Below, one piece after another: positions 22,259 through 31,469 of a stretch of 64,000 bases of DNA; within the stretch, counting starts at the first letter, position 1; each line of letters begins with the position of its first letter. The stretch is from Clostridia bacterium (GTDB taxonomy: Bacteria; Bacillota; Clostridia; Oscillospirales; Acutalibacteraceae). The notes under the pieces were generated by a model that did not search any database, had not been told where the DNA came from, and saw nothing but the letters and a program-made list of their open reading frames with translations. A program made the position numbers and the translations under genes. The stretch covers positions 1 through 64,000 of the forward strand of contig CAAFVV010000030.1 of assembly GCA_900766585.1 (NCBI GenBank). Direction: 5' to 3'.

Positions 22259-22861
22259 ATGCAGCCTGAATTTTACAAGAATGAACTGGAGCAGATGCGA
22301 AAAAACTATGCGTGTACCCCTTTGCAGGACATTGATCTGCGCCGTCCCGGCTGGCTGGATGCCTATGATCCGATGATGGAGATTTATGCAAAGGCGCGGG
22401 ATTTTTTGCAGCGCGGCACGATTGTTTATGCCGGTATTTTGCAGGCCAATTCGAACTTATTTCGCAAATTTCCGCCATTTGACTACCCAGCTCAGGTCGT
22501 GTATTCGCCGAGCGCCTATATCGCAGAAAATCCCGATTGGCTCTATGATATCACGGATAAGCTGTATAGCTATAAGGATATGGACGAGGAGCAGATACCG
22601 GATGTGTGGAAGCCGGTCGTCAGTGTGATCGCCAGCGAGGTAGATCGTACAGATTTTGCGTTTACATTGGCTTACGGCGGCTGTACGGTTGATTACCATT
22701 TGATTCCGACGATAATTTTCAGGAAGCTGCTGCCGGAGGGCAAGCTGTGCGGCAGATTCCTCCCGGTTTTTACGCTGCCGGAATGCAAACAGGTTCTGAT
22801 CCTGCCGAAGCAGTATTGGACGCCGAGCTTTACCGAAGCTTGGGTGAACGGGCAAATCTGA
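22259..22861 (+). CDS. Uncharacterised protein, 200 residues
   Basis: This soluble 200-residue protein of no recognised family starts at ATG 22259 behind AAGAGGGAA. It is rich in aromatic residues and proline (FPPFDYPAQVVYSP; KQYWTPSFTEAW). A DxxxDIDLRRPGW-type N-terminus and the mid-protein VVSVIASEVDRTDFAF may mark a conserved core. Codon usage is close to the chromosome average. It has no terminator before the palindrome upstream of the recombinase gene. Confidence 0.65.
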   Translation: MQPEFYKNELEQMRKNYACTPLQDIDLRRPGWLDAYDPMMEIYAKARDFLQRGTIVYAGILQANSNLFRKFPPFDYPAQVVYSPSAYIAENPDWLYDITDKLYSYKDMDEEQIPDVWKPVVSVIASEVDRTDFAFTLAYGGCTVDYHLIPTIIFRKLLPEGKLCGRFLPVFTLPECKQVLILPKQYWTPSFTEAWVNGQI

Positions 22862-22933
22862 CGGCAGACAAAAGCTGCCGGTCAGATATAGCAGTCGGGC
22901 GATGGGAATAAAATCCTGTGTATTTCGTTTTTA

Positions 22934-22969
22934 CTCAACTCAACAAAATGAATATTTTGTTGAGTTGAG
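22934..22969. repeat. Perfect palindrome directly upstream of the recombinase ribosome site
   Basis: Arms 22934-22949 (CTCAACTCAACAAAAT) and 22954-22969 are exact complements over 16 bases around GAAT. The right arm runs straight into GAGGAGGGG, the ribosome binding site of the recombinase gene. It could be an operator, a recombinase binding site, or an RNA hairpin limiting translation. Confidence 0.8.
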
Positions 22970-22981
22970 AGGAGGGGAAAC

Positions 22982-24001
22982 ATGAAAAAAGAACATATGG
23001 CGCAGTGTTTTCCGATTCTTAAGGACTATATGACGTATCTGGAGGTCATCAAAGGGCGCTCCGCTTTGACGGTTGAGGAATATTTTCTGGATCTGCGCAC
23101 GTTTTTCCGTTTTATGAAGCGACAAAGGCTGCAGCTGCCGGACGATATGCCGGATGAACAGATTTCACTTTTAGACATTGATCTGCCGTTTTTGCGTTCC
23201 GTTACACAGACGGATATATTGCAGTATATGTCCTATGCCAAAAACGACCGCGACAACACCAACCGCACGCGCGCAAGAAAAACCACGTCCCTGAGGTCTT
23301 TTTTTCGGTATCTGACCGAATATACGCATAGTCTGACACAGAATCCAGCGGCTGATCTCAGCCAGCCGAAGCTCAAAAAATCGCTCCCGCAATATTTGAC
23401 GTTGGAGCAGAGTCTCGAGCTGCTGCATGTCGTGCATGGCGAATTTGCACAACGGGATTACTGCATGTTAACATTGCTGCTCAACTGCGGACTGCGCCGT
23501 GCCGAGGTGGCTGCCCTGAATCTGACCGATATCCGCGCCGATCACACGCTGCGCGTGCTCGGCAAGGGCAATAAGGAACGGGTTTTGTACTTAAATGATG
23601 CCTGTCAGCAGGCACTTAACAGCTATTTGCCGACCAGACCGGTAGACGGCGTTCCGGCAAAGGATAAAAATGCGCTGTTTTTGAGCCGGCTTAAGCAGCG
23701 GATCACGCCTCAGGGTGTATATTATGTGGTGAAAGGCTACTTAAAACAGGTGCCCGGCGCGGAAAACTATTCCACCCATAAGCTGCGCCACACCGCTGCT
23801 ACGCTGATGTATCAGCAGGGCCATGTGGATATCCGCGTGCTGCAGGAGATTCTCGGCCATGAAAATCTCGGCACGACGGAAATTTACACCCATTTGTCCG
23901 GCGTACAGCTTCAGCAGGCAGCGGAGAGCAATCCGCTTGCGCATGTATCGCCGAGGATCATGAAGCAAAGCGACGAAGAAACGACAGAAGAACAGAAATA
24001 A
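22982..24001 (+). CDS. Tyrosine recombinase, XerC/XerD type
   Basis: This 339-residue protein has an N-terminal core-binding SAM-like domain (about 10-125) and a catalytic domain with the full set of residues: Arg172 (GLRRAEV), Lys195 (GKGNKER), His266 and Arg269 (HKLRH), His293 (LGHENLG) and the nucleophile Tyr302 (IYTHL). Length and motifs fit chromosomal Xer recombinases of Clostridia. It lies at the end of an accessory gene stretch, so a role in local rearrangement is also possible. ATG 22982 follows GGAGGGG; a strong terminator follows the stop. Confidence 0.88.
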   Translation: MKKEHMAQCFPILKDYMTYLEVIKGRSALTVEEYFLDLRTFFRFMKRQRLQLPDDMPDEQISLLDIDLPFLRSVTQTDILQYMSYAKNDRDNTNRTRARKTTSLRSFFRYLTEYTHSLTQNPAADLSQPKLKKSLPQYLTLEQSLELLHVVHGEFAQRDYCMLTLLLNCGLRRAEVAALNLTDIRADHTLRVLGKGNKERVLYLNDACQQALNSYLPTRPVDGVPAKDKNALFLSRLKQRITPQGVYYVVKGYLKQVPGAENYSTHKLRHTAATLMYQQGHVDIRVLQEILGHENLGTTEIYTHLSGVQLQQAAESNPLAHVSPRIMKQSDEETTEEQK

Positions 24002-24004
24002 CAT

Positions 24005-24056
24005 AAAAACCGCGGGCAGGTCATGCACAATCGCATGTGACCTGCCCGCGGTTTTT
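24005..24056. terminator. Bidirectional terminator after the recombinase gene
   Basis: Long arms around 24005-24022 and 24037-24056 (AAACCGCGGGCAGGTCA and its complement) have A- and T-runs at the outer ends. It separates the recombinase from the convergent membrane protein gene. Confidence 0.9.
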
Positions 24057-24063
24057 GGATGAT

Positions 24064-24687
24064 TTATTCTTTGCTGCGGTGTACCAGACCGGTGAAAACG
24101 GGTGCCAGAAAACAGAAGCCAATGATCAGTGTATTGAGAGTATATCGCAGTGAAGCGGTAAAATATCTCAGCGAAATGATTTCGTTGACTACAGCCTCCC
24201 CCAGCGGAAGAAGAACGCCGGCAATTAACAGCAAAAGGGTGGCGATGGCGCCAAGAATCATTCCCACCTTAGGAGACTTATCCCATAATACACAGGAGAC
24301 GGCAATCGGTATGCATGCGACTGCACACAAAATCGGCTCGATATTGTCCGGCGATGTGACCATGGGCGCATAAACAGCTATGTTGACACCGGCCAAAACC
24401 ACATGCAGCAGAGCCGTTCCGGCGGAAAGATAGCGGAAAACAGCTGCCGCTCTCGGAGTTCTTCCCCAAAAGTCTGCAGCGGAGGACAAACCGAGAAAAA
24501 GGCATACCAGCGGAAAAGTATCGTTATACAGCTGCCTGAGGAAAAACACACCGGCCGTCCCGGAAAAGCTGATCCACGCCATCACGTTTCTGACTGTAAG
24601 CACCAGAAGAATAGCGGTCGGGAGAATCCTTAAAAAGATCAGATCGCAGCAGCGCAAAGCCCGCTGCATACGGTTTCTTTCCTTCAA
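24064..24687 (-). CDS. Uncharacterised polytopic membrane protein
   Basis: This protein of about 207 residues has six hydrophobic segments and no recognised family. Hydrophobic stretches include LRILPTAILLVLTV near the N-terminus and GMILGAIATLLLLIAGVLL later. The start TTG 24687 is chosen because AAGGAGG stands nine bases upstream; an ATG 18 bases further in is the alternative. It follows the FAD protein gene by 13 bases in the same direction and may be co-transcribed. Confidence 0.55.
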   Translation of the reverse strand: MKERNRMQRALRCCDLIFLRILPTAILLVLTVRNVMAWISFSGTAGVFFLRQLYNDTFPLVCLFLGLSSAADFWGRTPRAAAVFRYLSAGTALLHVVLAGVNIAVYAPMVTSPDNIEPILCAVACIPIAVSCVLWDKSPKVGMILGAIATLLLLIAGVLLPLGEAVVNEIISLRYFTASLRYTLNTLIIGFCFLAPVFTGLVHRSKE

Positions 24688-24700
24688 GTTTATCTCCTCC

Positions 24701-26296
24701 TTATCGCGGGTGCGCAAGCACGCATTCTGCGCAGCGTATACCGTCTACGGCGGCGGAAGTGATTCCTCCGGCATATCCGGCGCCTTCGCCGCACGGATAC
24801 ACGCCGGACAGCGACGCCTCGCCGTTTTCATCCCGCAAAATGCGCACCGGCGATGAGCTGCGGGATTCGACGCCGGTCAGAACGGCGTCACGGTCGTCAA
24901 ACCGGCGGAGCCGATGACCGAACTGCGGGATCGCCTCGCGGAGCGATGCGCTCACAAACGGCGGCAGGCAATCGGTCAGATCGCACCACGTCACGCCGGG
25001 GCGATAAGAGGGGAGTACCTCCCCTGCCCTGCTGCTCGCCCGCCCATGCAGGAAATCGCCGACGAGCTGCACCGGCGCGCGGTATTGCCCGCCGCCCAGC
25101 GTGAACGCCGCCCGCTCCATCTGCCGCTGCAGGGTGATCCCGGACAGCGGATGGTCATCCGGAAAATCCGCCGGAGTGACACCGACCAAAAGGGCGCTGT
25201 TGGAGTTGACGGCATCGCGGGCAAATTCACTCATGCCGTTGACCACCAGCCCGCCCTCCTCGGATGCGGCGGCGATCACCGTGCCGCCCGGGCACATGCA
25301 AAATGTGTATACGCCGCGTCCGGAGTGCAAATGCGTCACCAGCTTATAGTCCGCCGCACCGAGCGCCGGGTGACCGGCAGCGGCACCGTACTGTGCACGG
25401 TCTATCCATACGCGGGGATGCTCGATCCGCACCCCGACGGCAAATGGCTTTTGCTCCATGCGGATCCCCTGCGCATACAAGGCAGCCACGGTGTCACGGG
25501 CGCTGTGACCGATCGCCAGAATGACCTGTGCAGCCGGAATCTCCTCCTCCCCTTTCAGGCCGTCAACCAAAAGGGCAGTAAGATGGCCGTTTTGTATCAC
25601 CAATTGCCGGACGCGGCAGCCAAAACGGATTTCGCCGCCGTCCCGCTCGATCCGTTCGCGCAGCCCCTTTACGGTTTGGCGCAGACGGTCGGTGCCGATA
25701 TGCGGCTTGGCCTGCCAGAGGATCTCCTCCGGCGCGCCGCAGCGCACAAACTCCTCCAGAACAAAGCGTGTCCGCGTATCCTTGATGCCGGTATTGAGTT
25801 TTCCGTCTGAAAATGTACCCGCCCCGCCTTCGCCGAACTGCACATTTGAGGTGGGATCCAGCTGTCCGGTTGCCAGAAAACGGGCAATATCCGCGCTGCG
25901 GCTGTCCACATCTCTCCCCCGCTCCAGCAGAAGCGGGCGGGCGCCCGCCGCAGAGAGAATACGGGCGGCAAATAAGCCTGCGGGGCCTGCGCCGACAATG
26001 ACCGGCCGATGAGCAAACGGGGCACTCTGTGCGGGAGGGACATAGAAAAAGCGCTTGACGGCCGCAGCCTTTTTACAGGCGGCATGGGTCAGCACCGCCG
26101 ATTCCTCCCGTGCGGTTTCGACATCGACCGTGAGGGTGAAGTGAACATGGTCGCGGCGGCGGGCATCCACGGCGCGCCGAACCAATGTGACCCGGCGAAT
26201 CTCCGCCGGATTTATCCGCAGCAAGCGGGACACGGCGGCATGCAGATCATTTTCCGTATAGTCGAGCGGAAAGGACAGATCCGACAGACGTATCAT
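24701..26296 (-). CDS. FAD-dependent dehydrogenase, COG2509 family
   Basis: This 531-residue protein has an N-terminal domain of about 95 residues, then a Rossmann FAD site VIVGAGPAGLFAARIL (about 99-114), a NVQFGEGGAGTFSDGKLNT segment and a C-terminal PCGEGAGYAGGITSAAVDG motif that closes over FAD. This is the pattern of the COG2509 family, widespread in anaerobes with unknown substrate. Its ATG overlaps the stop of the next upstream flavoprotein gene by four bases, so the two flavoproteins are made together. Confidence 0.85.
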   Translation of the reverse strand: MIRLSDLSFPLDYTENDLHAAVSRLLRINPAEIRRVTLVRRAVDARRRDHVHFTLTVDVETAREESAVLTHAACKKAAAVKRFFYVPPAQSAPFAHRPVIVGAGPAGLFAARILSAAGARPLLLERGRDVDSRSADIARFLATGQLDPTSNVQFGEGGAGTFSDGKLNTGIKDTRTRFVLEEFVRCGAPEEILWQAKPHIGTDRLRQTVKGLRERIERDGGEIRFGCRVRQLVIQNGHLTALLVDGLKGEEEIPAAQVILAIGHSARDTVAALYAQGIRMEQKPFAVGVRIEHPRVWIDRAQYGAAAGHPALGAADYKLVTHLHSGRGVYTFCMCPGGTVIAAASEEGGLVVNGMSEFARDAVNSNSALLVGVTPADFPDDHPLSGITLQRQMERAAFTLGGGQYRAPVQLVGDFLHGRASSRAGEVLPSYRPGVTWCDLTDCLPPFVSASLREAIPQFGHRLRRFDDRDAVLTGVESRSSSPVRILRDENGEASLSGVYPCGEGAGYAGGITSAAVDGIRCAECVLAHPR

Positions 26297-27558
26297 ATAA
26301 GCTCTCCATCAGACAGAATTTTTTCGGACGCCGCCATAGCCGACGACCACGCCCATTGCAGATTGTACCCGCCGCAGTCCCCGTCCACATCCAGCACCTC
26401 ACCGACGGCAAACAAGCCGGGATGGCGGAGATGCTCCAGCGTGTGGGGGTCAAAGGAGGCAGTATCCGCTCCTCCGGCTGTGACCTGCGCCGCGCCGAAG
26501 CCCATCGTGCCGGTGACAGCGATGGGCCAGGCTTTGCACCTCGAAGCCAACAGGGCGAGCTGGGCATTGCCGACTGAAGAGAGCGGCAGATCAAGCGGGA
26601 TCTTTGCGCTGCGCAGAAGTGTCTGGCCGATGCGCTTGTGAATAAATCCGGTCATCCAGTCGTCGGTTTTGCGGTCAACGAGTGACTGCTGGCGCCGCAG
26701 CAGAAGATCATGCACCTCTTTGAGGGACATAGACGGCACAAGATCGAGCCGCACGGTCATTTCCCCGTTTTTGTGCTGTTCCCACTTGCCGACATGGCGC
26801 GATATCTGCATAACGGCGGGACCGGAGAGTCCGTAATCGGTGAACAGCAGCTCACCCCGGGCGGAAGCGAGCGCCTGACCGTTGCAGATCAAAGAAATAC
26901 CGGCATCGGCGCGGATGCCCTTCAGCGCCCGCACAAAGGCGGTTTCGGTGCGGATTGGCACAACAGAAGGAAACGGCGGGATGATCTTGCATCCGAGGGC
27001 GCGTAAAAGCGCATATCCGTCGATACAGCCGCCGACCGAGGGAGATGCCGCGCCGCCGGCGGCAACGATCACCCGGCGCGCGGTCACGGTGCCGTCAGCG
27101 GTTGTAACGATCCATTCGCCGTTTTTCGGCGTGAGCTGTGTGACGGCTGTATTGACAAGCTCTGCCGTGCCGTTTGCCGCCATTTCAAGCCGCAGACAAT
27201 CCAAAACAGCGGATGCCTGCAGACAGGTCGGATAGACCCGCCCGTCTGCACGGCGGCGGGTCTCGACGCCGAATTTTTGAAACAGTTCCCGTGTCCTTTC
27301 GGGTGGATATGCCGCCAGAATGTCGTTGACAAAGCCGTTTCGGCTCCCATGATAGCTGTGCGGTTCCGCTGGAATGTGGGAGAGATTGCAGGTGCCGTTT
27401 CCGGTCACCGCCAGCTTTTTCCCCACACGCGGCGCTTTTTCGCATACGGCGATTTGCAGCGACCTGTGTTTCTGCCGCGTGCAATAGCCCATATAAGCGG
27501 CAGCAAAGAGACCGGCCGCACCGCCGCCGACGATCAGTATATCATAGTGAGATTCCAT
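26293..27558 (-). CDS. NAD(P)/FAD-dependent oxidoreductase, BaiN/HI0933 family
   Basis: This 421-residue flavoprotein starts at ATG 27558 behind AAGGAGC. The dinucleotide site ILIVGGGAAGLFAA (about 7-20), the GKKLAVTGNGTCNLS motif and the C-terminal GEVLDVDGDCGGYNLQWAW are diagnostic of the HI0933 family. BaiN of this family reduces bile-acid intermediates in one gut species. Most members have unknown substrates, so bile acid activity should not be assumed. It overlaps the COG2509 gene by four bases. Confidence 0.87.
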   Translation of the reverse strand: MESHYDILIVGGGAAGLFAAAYMGYCTRQKHRSLQIAVCEKAPRVGKKLAVTGNGTCNLSHIPAEPHSYHGSRNGFVNDILAAYPPERTRELFQKFGVETRRRADGRVYPTCLQASAVLDCLRLEMAANGTAELVNTAVTQLTPKNGEWIVTTADGTVTARRVIVAAGGAASPSVGGCIDGYALLRALGCKIIPPFPSVVPIRTETAFVRALKGIRADAGISLICNGQALASARGELLFTDYGLSGPAVMQISRHVGKWEQHKNGEMTVRLDLVPSMSLKEVHDLLLRRQQSLVDRKTDDWMTGFIHKRIGQTLLRSAKIPLDLPLSSVGNAQLALLASRCKAWPIAVTGTMGFGAAQVTAGGADTASFDPHTLEHLRHPGLFAVGEVLDVDGDCGGYNLQWAWSSAMAASEKILSDGELI

Positions 27559-27631
27559 CGGATCTGCTCCTTTTTGGTCGGGTATACGCGGATATTTCCC
27601 GGGGCATACTGAAAGCGGGAGGTATCGCGAT

Positions 27632-28339
27632 ATGCAGGTTTTATCCATTGTTCTGGTTTCGCTTTTCTCGCTTTTGGTGCTGTTTTTGCTCACCAAGCTG
27701 ATGGGCTGCAAGCAAATGTCGCAGCTCAGCCTGTTTGACTATATCATCGGGATCAGCATAGGCTCCATAGCCGCTGAAATGGCGACAGATCCGAGCGCGG
27801 ATTTCTGGCAGCCGCTGCTTGCCATGAGCATTTACGGCGGCGTCGCCTTTTTGATCTCTCTGGTCAACAACCGCTTTCGCGGTGTCAGGCGTATCATTTC
27901 CGGTTCACCGCTGGTTTTGATGGAAAAAGGTGAGATTTACCGCCGCAACATGAAAAAAGCGCGTATGGATCTGGGCGAATTCCTGACGGAATGCCGCGGA
28001 CAGGGATATTTTGACCTGTCCGCCATTGATGTCGCTGTTTTGGAGCCGAACGGGCACCTGAGCATCTGGCCGTGCAGCACCGAGCGCCCGGTGACACCAA
28101 ACGATCTGTCCCTGCCGGTCAAACGACAGCCGCCCAGTCGGATCGTGGTCATGGACGGTGAAGTGCTGACCGACAATCTGCAGGCGGCTGGATACGACGA
28201 AAAATGGCTGACACGGCAGCTTTCCGAGCAGAATCTGCCCCCGGTCAACAAACTGTTTTTGGCTGAACTGGGCGACCAGGGCAAGCTGAACGTTTATGCG
28301 CAGCACCGTGAGCCGCATGTCACGCATCAGTTTGAGTGA
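27632..28339 (+). CDS. DUF421 (YetF-like) membrane protein, second paralogue
   Basis: This 235-residue protein has three N-terminal transmembrane helices with the motif LTKLMGCKQMSQLSLFDYI and a soluble C-terminal domain (GSPLVLMEKGEIYRRNMKKA; ECRGQGYFDLSAIDVAVLE). Unlike the copy at 17704, it has no DUF4363 partner. Start ATG 27632 follows GGGAGG. Its stop and the stop of the convergent epimerase gene lie in the two arms of a small hairpin (28337-28353). Confidence 0.86.
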   Translation: MQVLSIVLVSLFSLLVLFLLTKLMGCKQMSQLSLFDYIIGISIGSIAAEMATDPSADFWQPLLAMSIYGGVAFLISLVNNRFRGVRRIISGSPLVLMEKGEIYRRNMKKARMDLGEFLTECRGQGYFDLSAIDVAVLEPNGHLSIWPCSTERPVTPNDLSLPVKRQPPSRIVVMDGEVLTDNLQAAGYDEKWLTRQLSEQNLPPVNKLFLAELGDQGKLNVYAQHREPHVTHQFE

Positions 28340-28350
28340 CCGCCAGACGG

Positions 28351-29226
28351 TCAGAAAAAGCGCAGAGAGAAGCGCTTCTCCGCGCGTTCGCCGGGCGAAA
28401 GCTGCGCCATACCGGTCTTGTGTTCAAAGCAGTCGTCCTCATCCTCTTTGGTTGCGCAGCCGGTCCACGGCTCAAGGCAGACAAACGGCGCGTCGTTTTG
28501 CGGACTCCAGATGCCGAGGATGCCAAATCCGGTCATGTCCAGCTCGACGCCGTGTCCGCTGACCGAGGAACACAGGCGCACCCGCGAGGAGCGCAGGCTG
28601 TCAAAGATCAGGGCGTCTCCGCGGAAAAGCACGTGGTTCAGAGAAAAGCGGTCGCTGTCGGTCAAAAACCGGTTGCGGGCGGAAAGAATCAGCCCCTGCG
28701 CGAGATCGACCTGCGGACAGTCGGCGGTCTCTCTGCGGTCAAACTGAATGAAATAGTCCTCAAAATGCTCCTGCCCGCAGAGCGGAACGTTAAACGCCGG
28801 GTGTCCGCCGAGACAGTACGGCAGCGGCACCTTGCCGGGATTGCTGACGGTGAATATCTGATACAGTGTGGTTCCCTCGAGCATATAGGTCAGGGACAGC
28901 GAAAATGCATACGGATACTGCGCCCGCGTTTCCTCGCTGTCCTGCAGCGTAAAGGTGACGGCAGTGTCGCTTTTATCCGTCAGCGTCCATTCCGCACGCC
29001 GGGCAAAGCCGTGACCGCCGCCGACTACGGGGCCGCATGCCGATTCGGCACGCCCGCCGCGAAGCCGCCCGACATAGGGAAACAGAATCGGCGCGCGGCC
29101 GCTCCAGTGGGCAGGATCCCCCTGCCACAGATACTCTATGCCGTCTGCGCTGCGCACGGAGGCGAGCTCTGCGCCTAAGGATTGGATATCGACCGTCAGC
29201 CTGTCGCTGCGAATGGTAACCTTCAT
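28351..29226 (-). CDS. Aldose 1-epimerase family protein (LacX/YeaD-like)
   Basis: This 291-residue beta-sandwich protein is of the galactose mutarotase superfamily. ILFPYVGRLRGG (about 47-58), GGGHGFARRAEW (catalytic-site histidine), CLGGHPAFNVPL (second histidine) and a late CLEPWTG (glutamate) fit the active site. It may interconvert anomers of a sugar or sugar phosphate; the substrate is not evident. It follows the CorC gene by five bases at the end of a leftward series. Confidence 0.87.
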   Translation of the reverse strand: MKVTIRSDRLTVDIQSLGAELASVRSADGIEYLWQGDPAHWSGRAPILFPYVGRLRGGRAESACGPVVGGGHGFARRAEWTLTDKSDTAVTFTLQDSEETRAQYPYAFSLSLTYMLEGTTLYQIFTVSNPGKVPLPYCLGGHPAFNVPLCGQEHFEDYFIQFDRRETADCPQVDLAQGLILSARNRFLTDSDRFSLNHVLFRGDALIFDSLRSSRVRLCSSVSGHGVELDMTGFGILGIWSPQNDAPFVCLEPWTGCATKEDEDDCFEHKTGMAQLSPGERAEKRFSLRFF

Positions 29227-29231
29227 TGCCG

Positions 29232-30488
29232 TCAGCTCTCTTTCTTATTGTCTTCCGCCGATTCTTCGCGCTGGACGCGGACCTCGTCCACGCGCCGTTC
29301 ATCGGATGCCGTAACGGTAAAACGCCAGCCGTCTTTGGTGAAAGCGTCGCCGGGCCTCGGGATATTGCCGAGCTGCTCCGTCACCCAGCCGCCGACCGTC
29401 ACGGTATCAGTCTCATCCTTTATGTTCAGTCGCTCGAGAAATTCCTCGCAGTCTGCGTCGCCCGATGCGATAAGCACCCCGTCCTGTTCGGTGCGCACAG
29501 GCTCTTCGACGGAATCGTGTTCGTCCCAGATTTCGCCGACCAGTTCCTCCACAATATCCTCGGTGGTCAGCATACCATATGTACCGCCGAATTCGTCGAT
29601 CACGATCGCCACATGACTTTTTTCCTTCTGCATTTGCCGCAGCAGCGCGGAGATTTTAATGCCGGGCGGTACATACAGCACCTGCTTGATCAGCTGCGTC
29701 CAGTCCCCATCGGCGTCCAGGTGAAAGAGATCCTTGCCGAGTACCACGCCGATGATTGTATCGACCGAGCCGCGGTAGACCGGCAGTCTGGAGAACCCGC
29801 TTTCTTCAAACGTTTTTTTGACTTCCTCCGTCGTGTCGGTTTCGGATACGACCTCCATGCGTATACGCGGCGTGAGGATCTCGACTGCCTCCACGTCGTT
29901 AAATTCAATGGCAGCCCGGATCAGATCCCCCTCCTGCTCGTCGATGGCGCCGTCGCTCTGTACCTCGTCGACGAGGGTGATCAGCTCTTCATCGGTATAG
30001 CGCTGTTCGTCATGGGAGCGGAAAATGCGGTCGAGCAGCTTTTTCCACTGGCCGAACAGGAAATTCAGCGGCCAGAACAGGACGATCAGCAGACGGAGGG
30101 CCGGCGTGACGGCGACGGCAATCTCCTCGGCGTGCTGCTTGGCCATGGTCTTCGGTGAGATCTCGCCGAAGATCAGTACGATCACCGTCATCAGCACGGT
30201 GGACAGCGTCGCGCCAATGTCGCCCCAGAACCGGACGCAGAGCACGGTGGCGATGGAAGCGGCGGCAATATTGACGATGTTGTTGCCGATCAGGATAGTG
30301 GACAGCAGTGCGTCATAACGATCCGCCAGCTCCAATGTGCGGGCGGCTTTCGGATGGCCGTTGTTGGCTTTGTTTTTGAGCCGGATGCGGTTTAAGGACG
30401 AAAACGCTGTTTCGCTGGCGGAAAAGAAAGCGGACAGCGCCACCAAAAGCACCATTGCAGCAAGCTGCATAACCGTATTTTGATCCAA
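29232..30488 (-). CDS. CNNM/CorC family transporter-like protein (HlyC/CorC)
   Basis: This 418-residue protein has an N-terminal DUF21 membrane domain (about 1-190; motif FSASETAFSSLNRIRLKNKA), a CBS pair (about 205-335; TPRIRMEVVSE, and AIVIDEFGGTYGMLTTEDIVEELVG) and a C-terminal CorC_HlyC domain. Family members mediate Mg2+ or other divalent cation export. The middle of the window's rarA-AEC-CorC-epimerase series, it starts 21 bases after the AEC gene. Confidence 0.9.
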   Translation of the reverse strand: MDQNTVMQLAAMVLLVALSAFFSASETAFSSLNRIRLKNKANNGHPKAARTLELADRYDALLSTILIGNNIVNIAAASIATVLCVRFWGDIGATLSTVLMTVIVLIFGEISPKTMAKQHAEEIAVAVTPALRLLIVLFWPLNFLFGQWKKLLDRIFRSHDEQRYTDEELITLVDEVQSDGAIDEQEGDLIRAAIEFNDVEAVEILTPRIRMEVVSETDTTEEVKKTFEESGFSRLPVYRGSVDTIIGVVLGKDLFHLDADGDWTQLIKQVLYVPPGIKISALLRQMQKEKSHVAIVIDEFGGTYGMLTTEDIVEELVGEIWDEHDSVEEPVRTEQDGVLIASGDADCEEFLERLNIKDETDTVTVGGWVTEQLGNIPRPGDAFTKDGWRFTVTASDERRVDEVRVQREESAEDNKKES

Positions 30489-30508
30489 AGTGTGTTACCC
30501 TCTCTTTT

Positions 30509-31432
30509 TTAAGATATGACCTTAGACAGTGCCACGATCAGCGGCATAGTCAGAATAGACAGCAATGTAGACAGCGAGACCAAATTGACAGAAAGCGAAG
30601 TGTCCGCCCCGTATTTGGTGGCGAACATCGTAGTCGCTGCGGCGACGGGTGCGCTGACCGCGATGACAAAGGCGACGAGCATTGTCCCGCGGATGCCGCA
30701 CAGCCATAATAGTCCCAGGATGACGAGCGGAACGGCGACAAGGCGGATAAATACGGCGAAAAGCGCGCGGTGATCGCGCAGAACCGTCTTTACAGAGGTG
30801 TGCGAGAGATGGAAGCCGATGATCAGCATCGGCAGCGGCGTGTTGAGGTTTGCCAGATGGCCGACCGGGGCGGCAATGATTTCCGGCAGGGTGATACGAG
30901 CTAAAAACAGGATAAAGCCCACGACAAGACCGATCACGCCGGGGTTGAATACCAGCTTTTTCACAGAAAGCGTGCGGAGGCTGCCGCTCACTTCAATCAA
31001 GCCCCAGCTCCAGATCACCAGGTTGAATACAGCAACATAGGCGGCGCCGTAGAACACGCCGTCCGCGCCGAGTACGGCTTGCTGGAGCGGCAGCGCCATG
31101 AACCCCGCATTGGAAAATACGGCGGCAAAGCGCAGCACCTTTCGGCGGGCATCGTCGCGGTCGCGGAACAGCAGAAGGGCGGCGATGATGGAGAATACAT
31201 GGATCCCGAGCGATGCCGCCAACGAGACCAGAAGACGGGTCAGAAGCTCGGGATGGTATTCCCGCTGAAACGACTGGATGATTACACACGGTGTGGCAAA
31301 ATACAGTACGATATCCGCCATGACCTTGGCGGCATCCTCGCGGATGATTTGAAATTTTCCGCAGATATACCCGACGGAGATCAAAATAAACAACACGGCG
31401 ACCTGTTCGGCTACCGTCCAAAAATCCTGCAT
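30509..31432 (-). CDS. AEC (auxin efflux carrier) family transporter
   Basis: This 307-residue membrane protein has about ten transmembrane segments. The family features are ILISVGYICGKFQII, the first-half YFATPCVIIQSF, and the C-terminal ISAPVAAATTMFATKYGAD-type stretch (here VSAPVAAATTMFA). AEC proteins export organic or amino acids such as malate. The substrate cannot be assigned. The ATG at 31432 follows GGGAG. It lies 37 bases behind rarA. Confidence 0.88.
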   Translation of the reverse strand: MQDFWTVAEQVAVLFILISVGYICGKFQIIREDAAKVMADIVLYFATPCVIIQSFQREYHPELLTRLLVSLAASLGIHVFSIIAALLLFRDRDDARRKVLRFAAVFSNAGFMALPLQQAVLGADGVFYGAAYVAVFNLVIWSWGLIEVSGSLRTLSVKKLVFNPGVIGLVVGFILFLARITLPEIIAAPVGHLANLNTPLPMLIIGFHLSHTSVKTVLRDHRALFAVFIRLVAVPLVILGLLWLCGIRGTMLVAFVIAVSAPVAAATTMFATKYGADTSLSVNLVSLSTLLSILTMPLIVALSKVIS

Positions 31433-31469
31433 GGATGAAGCTCCCTAAAAAATGTAATCAAGCTTTTGC

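Noticed and set aside
22862..22885. Small hairpin CGGCAG/CTGCCG after the unassigned gene as a terminator
   Set aside because: Stem is short and no T-run follows, so it was not listed.
28337..28353. Hairpin TGACCG/CGGTCA between convergent stops as a terminator
   Set aside because: Six base pairs without a T-run in either direction; noted only within the DUF421 entry.
30993..31421. Minus-strand frame within the AEC transporter gene
   Set aside because: Alternative frame of a convincing membrane protein gene; no start site.
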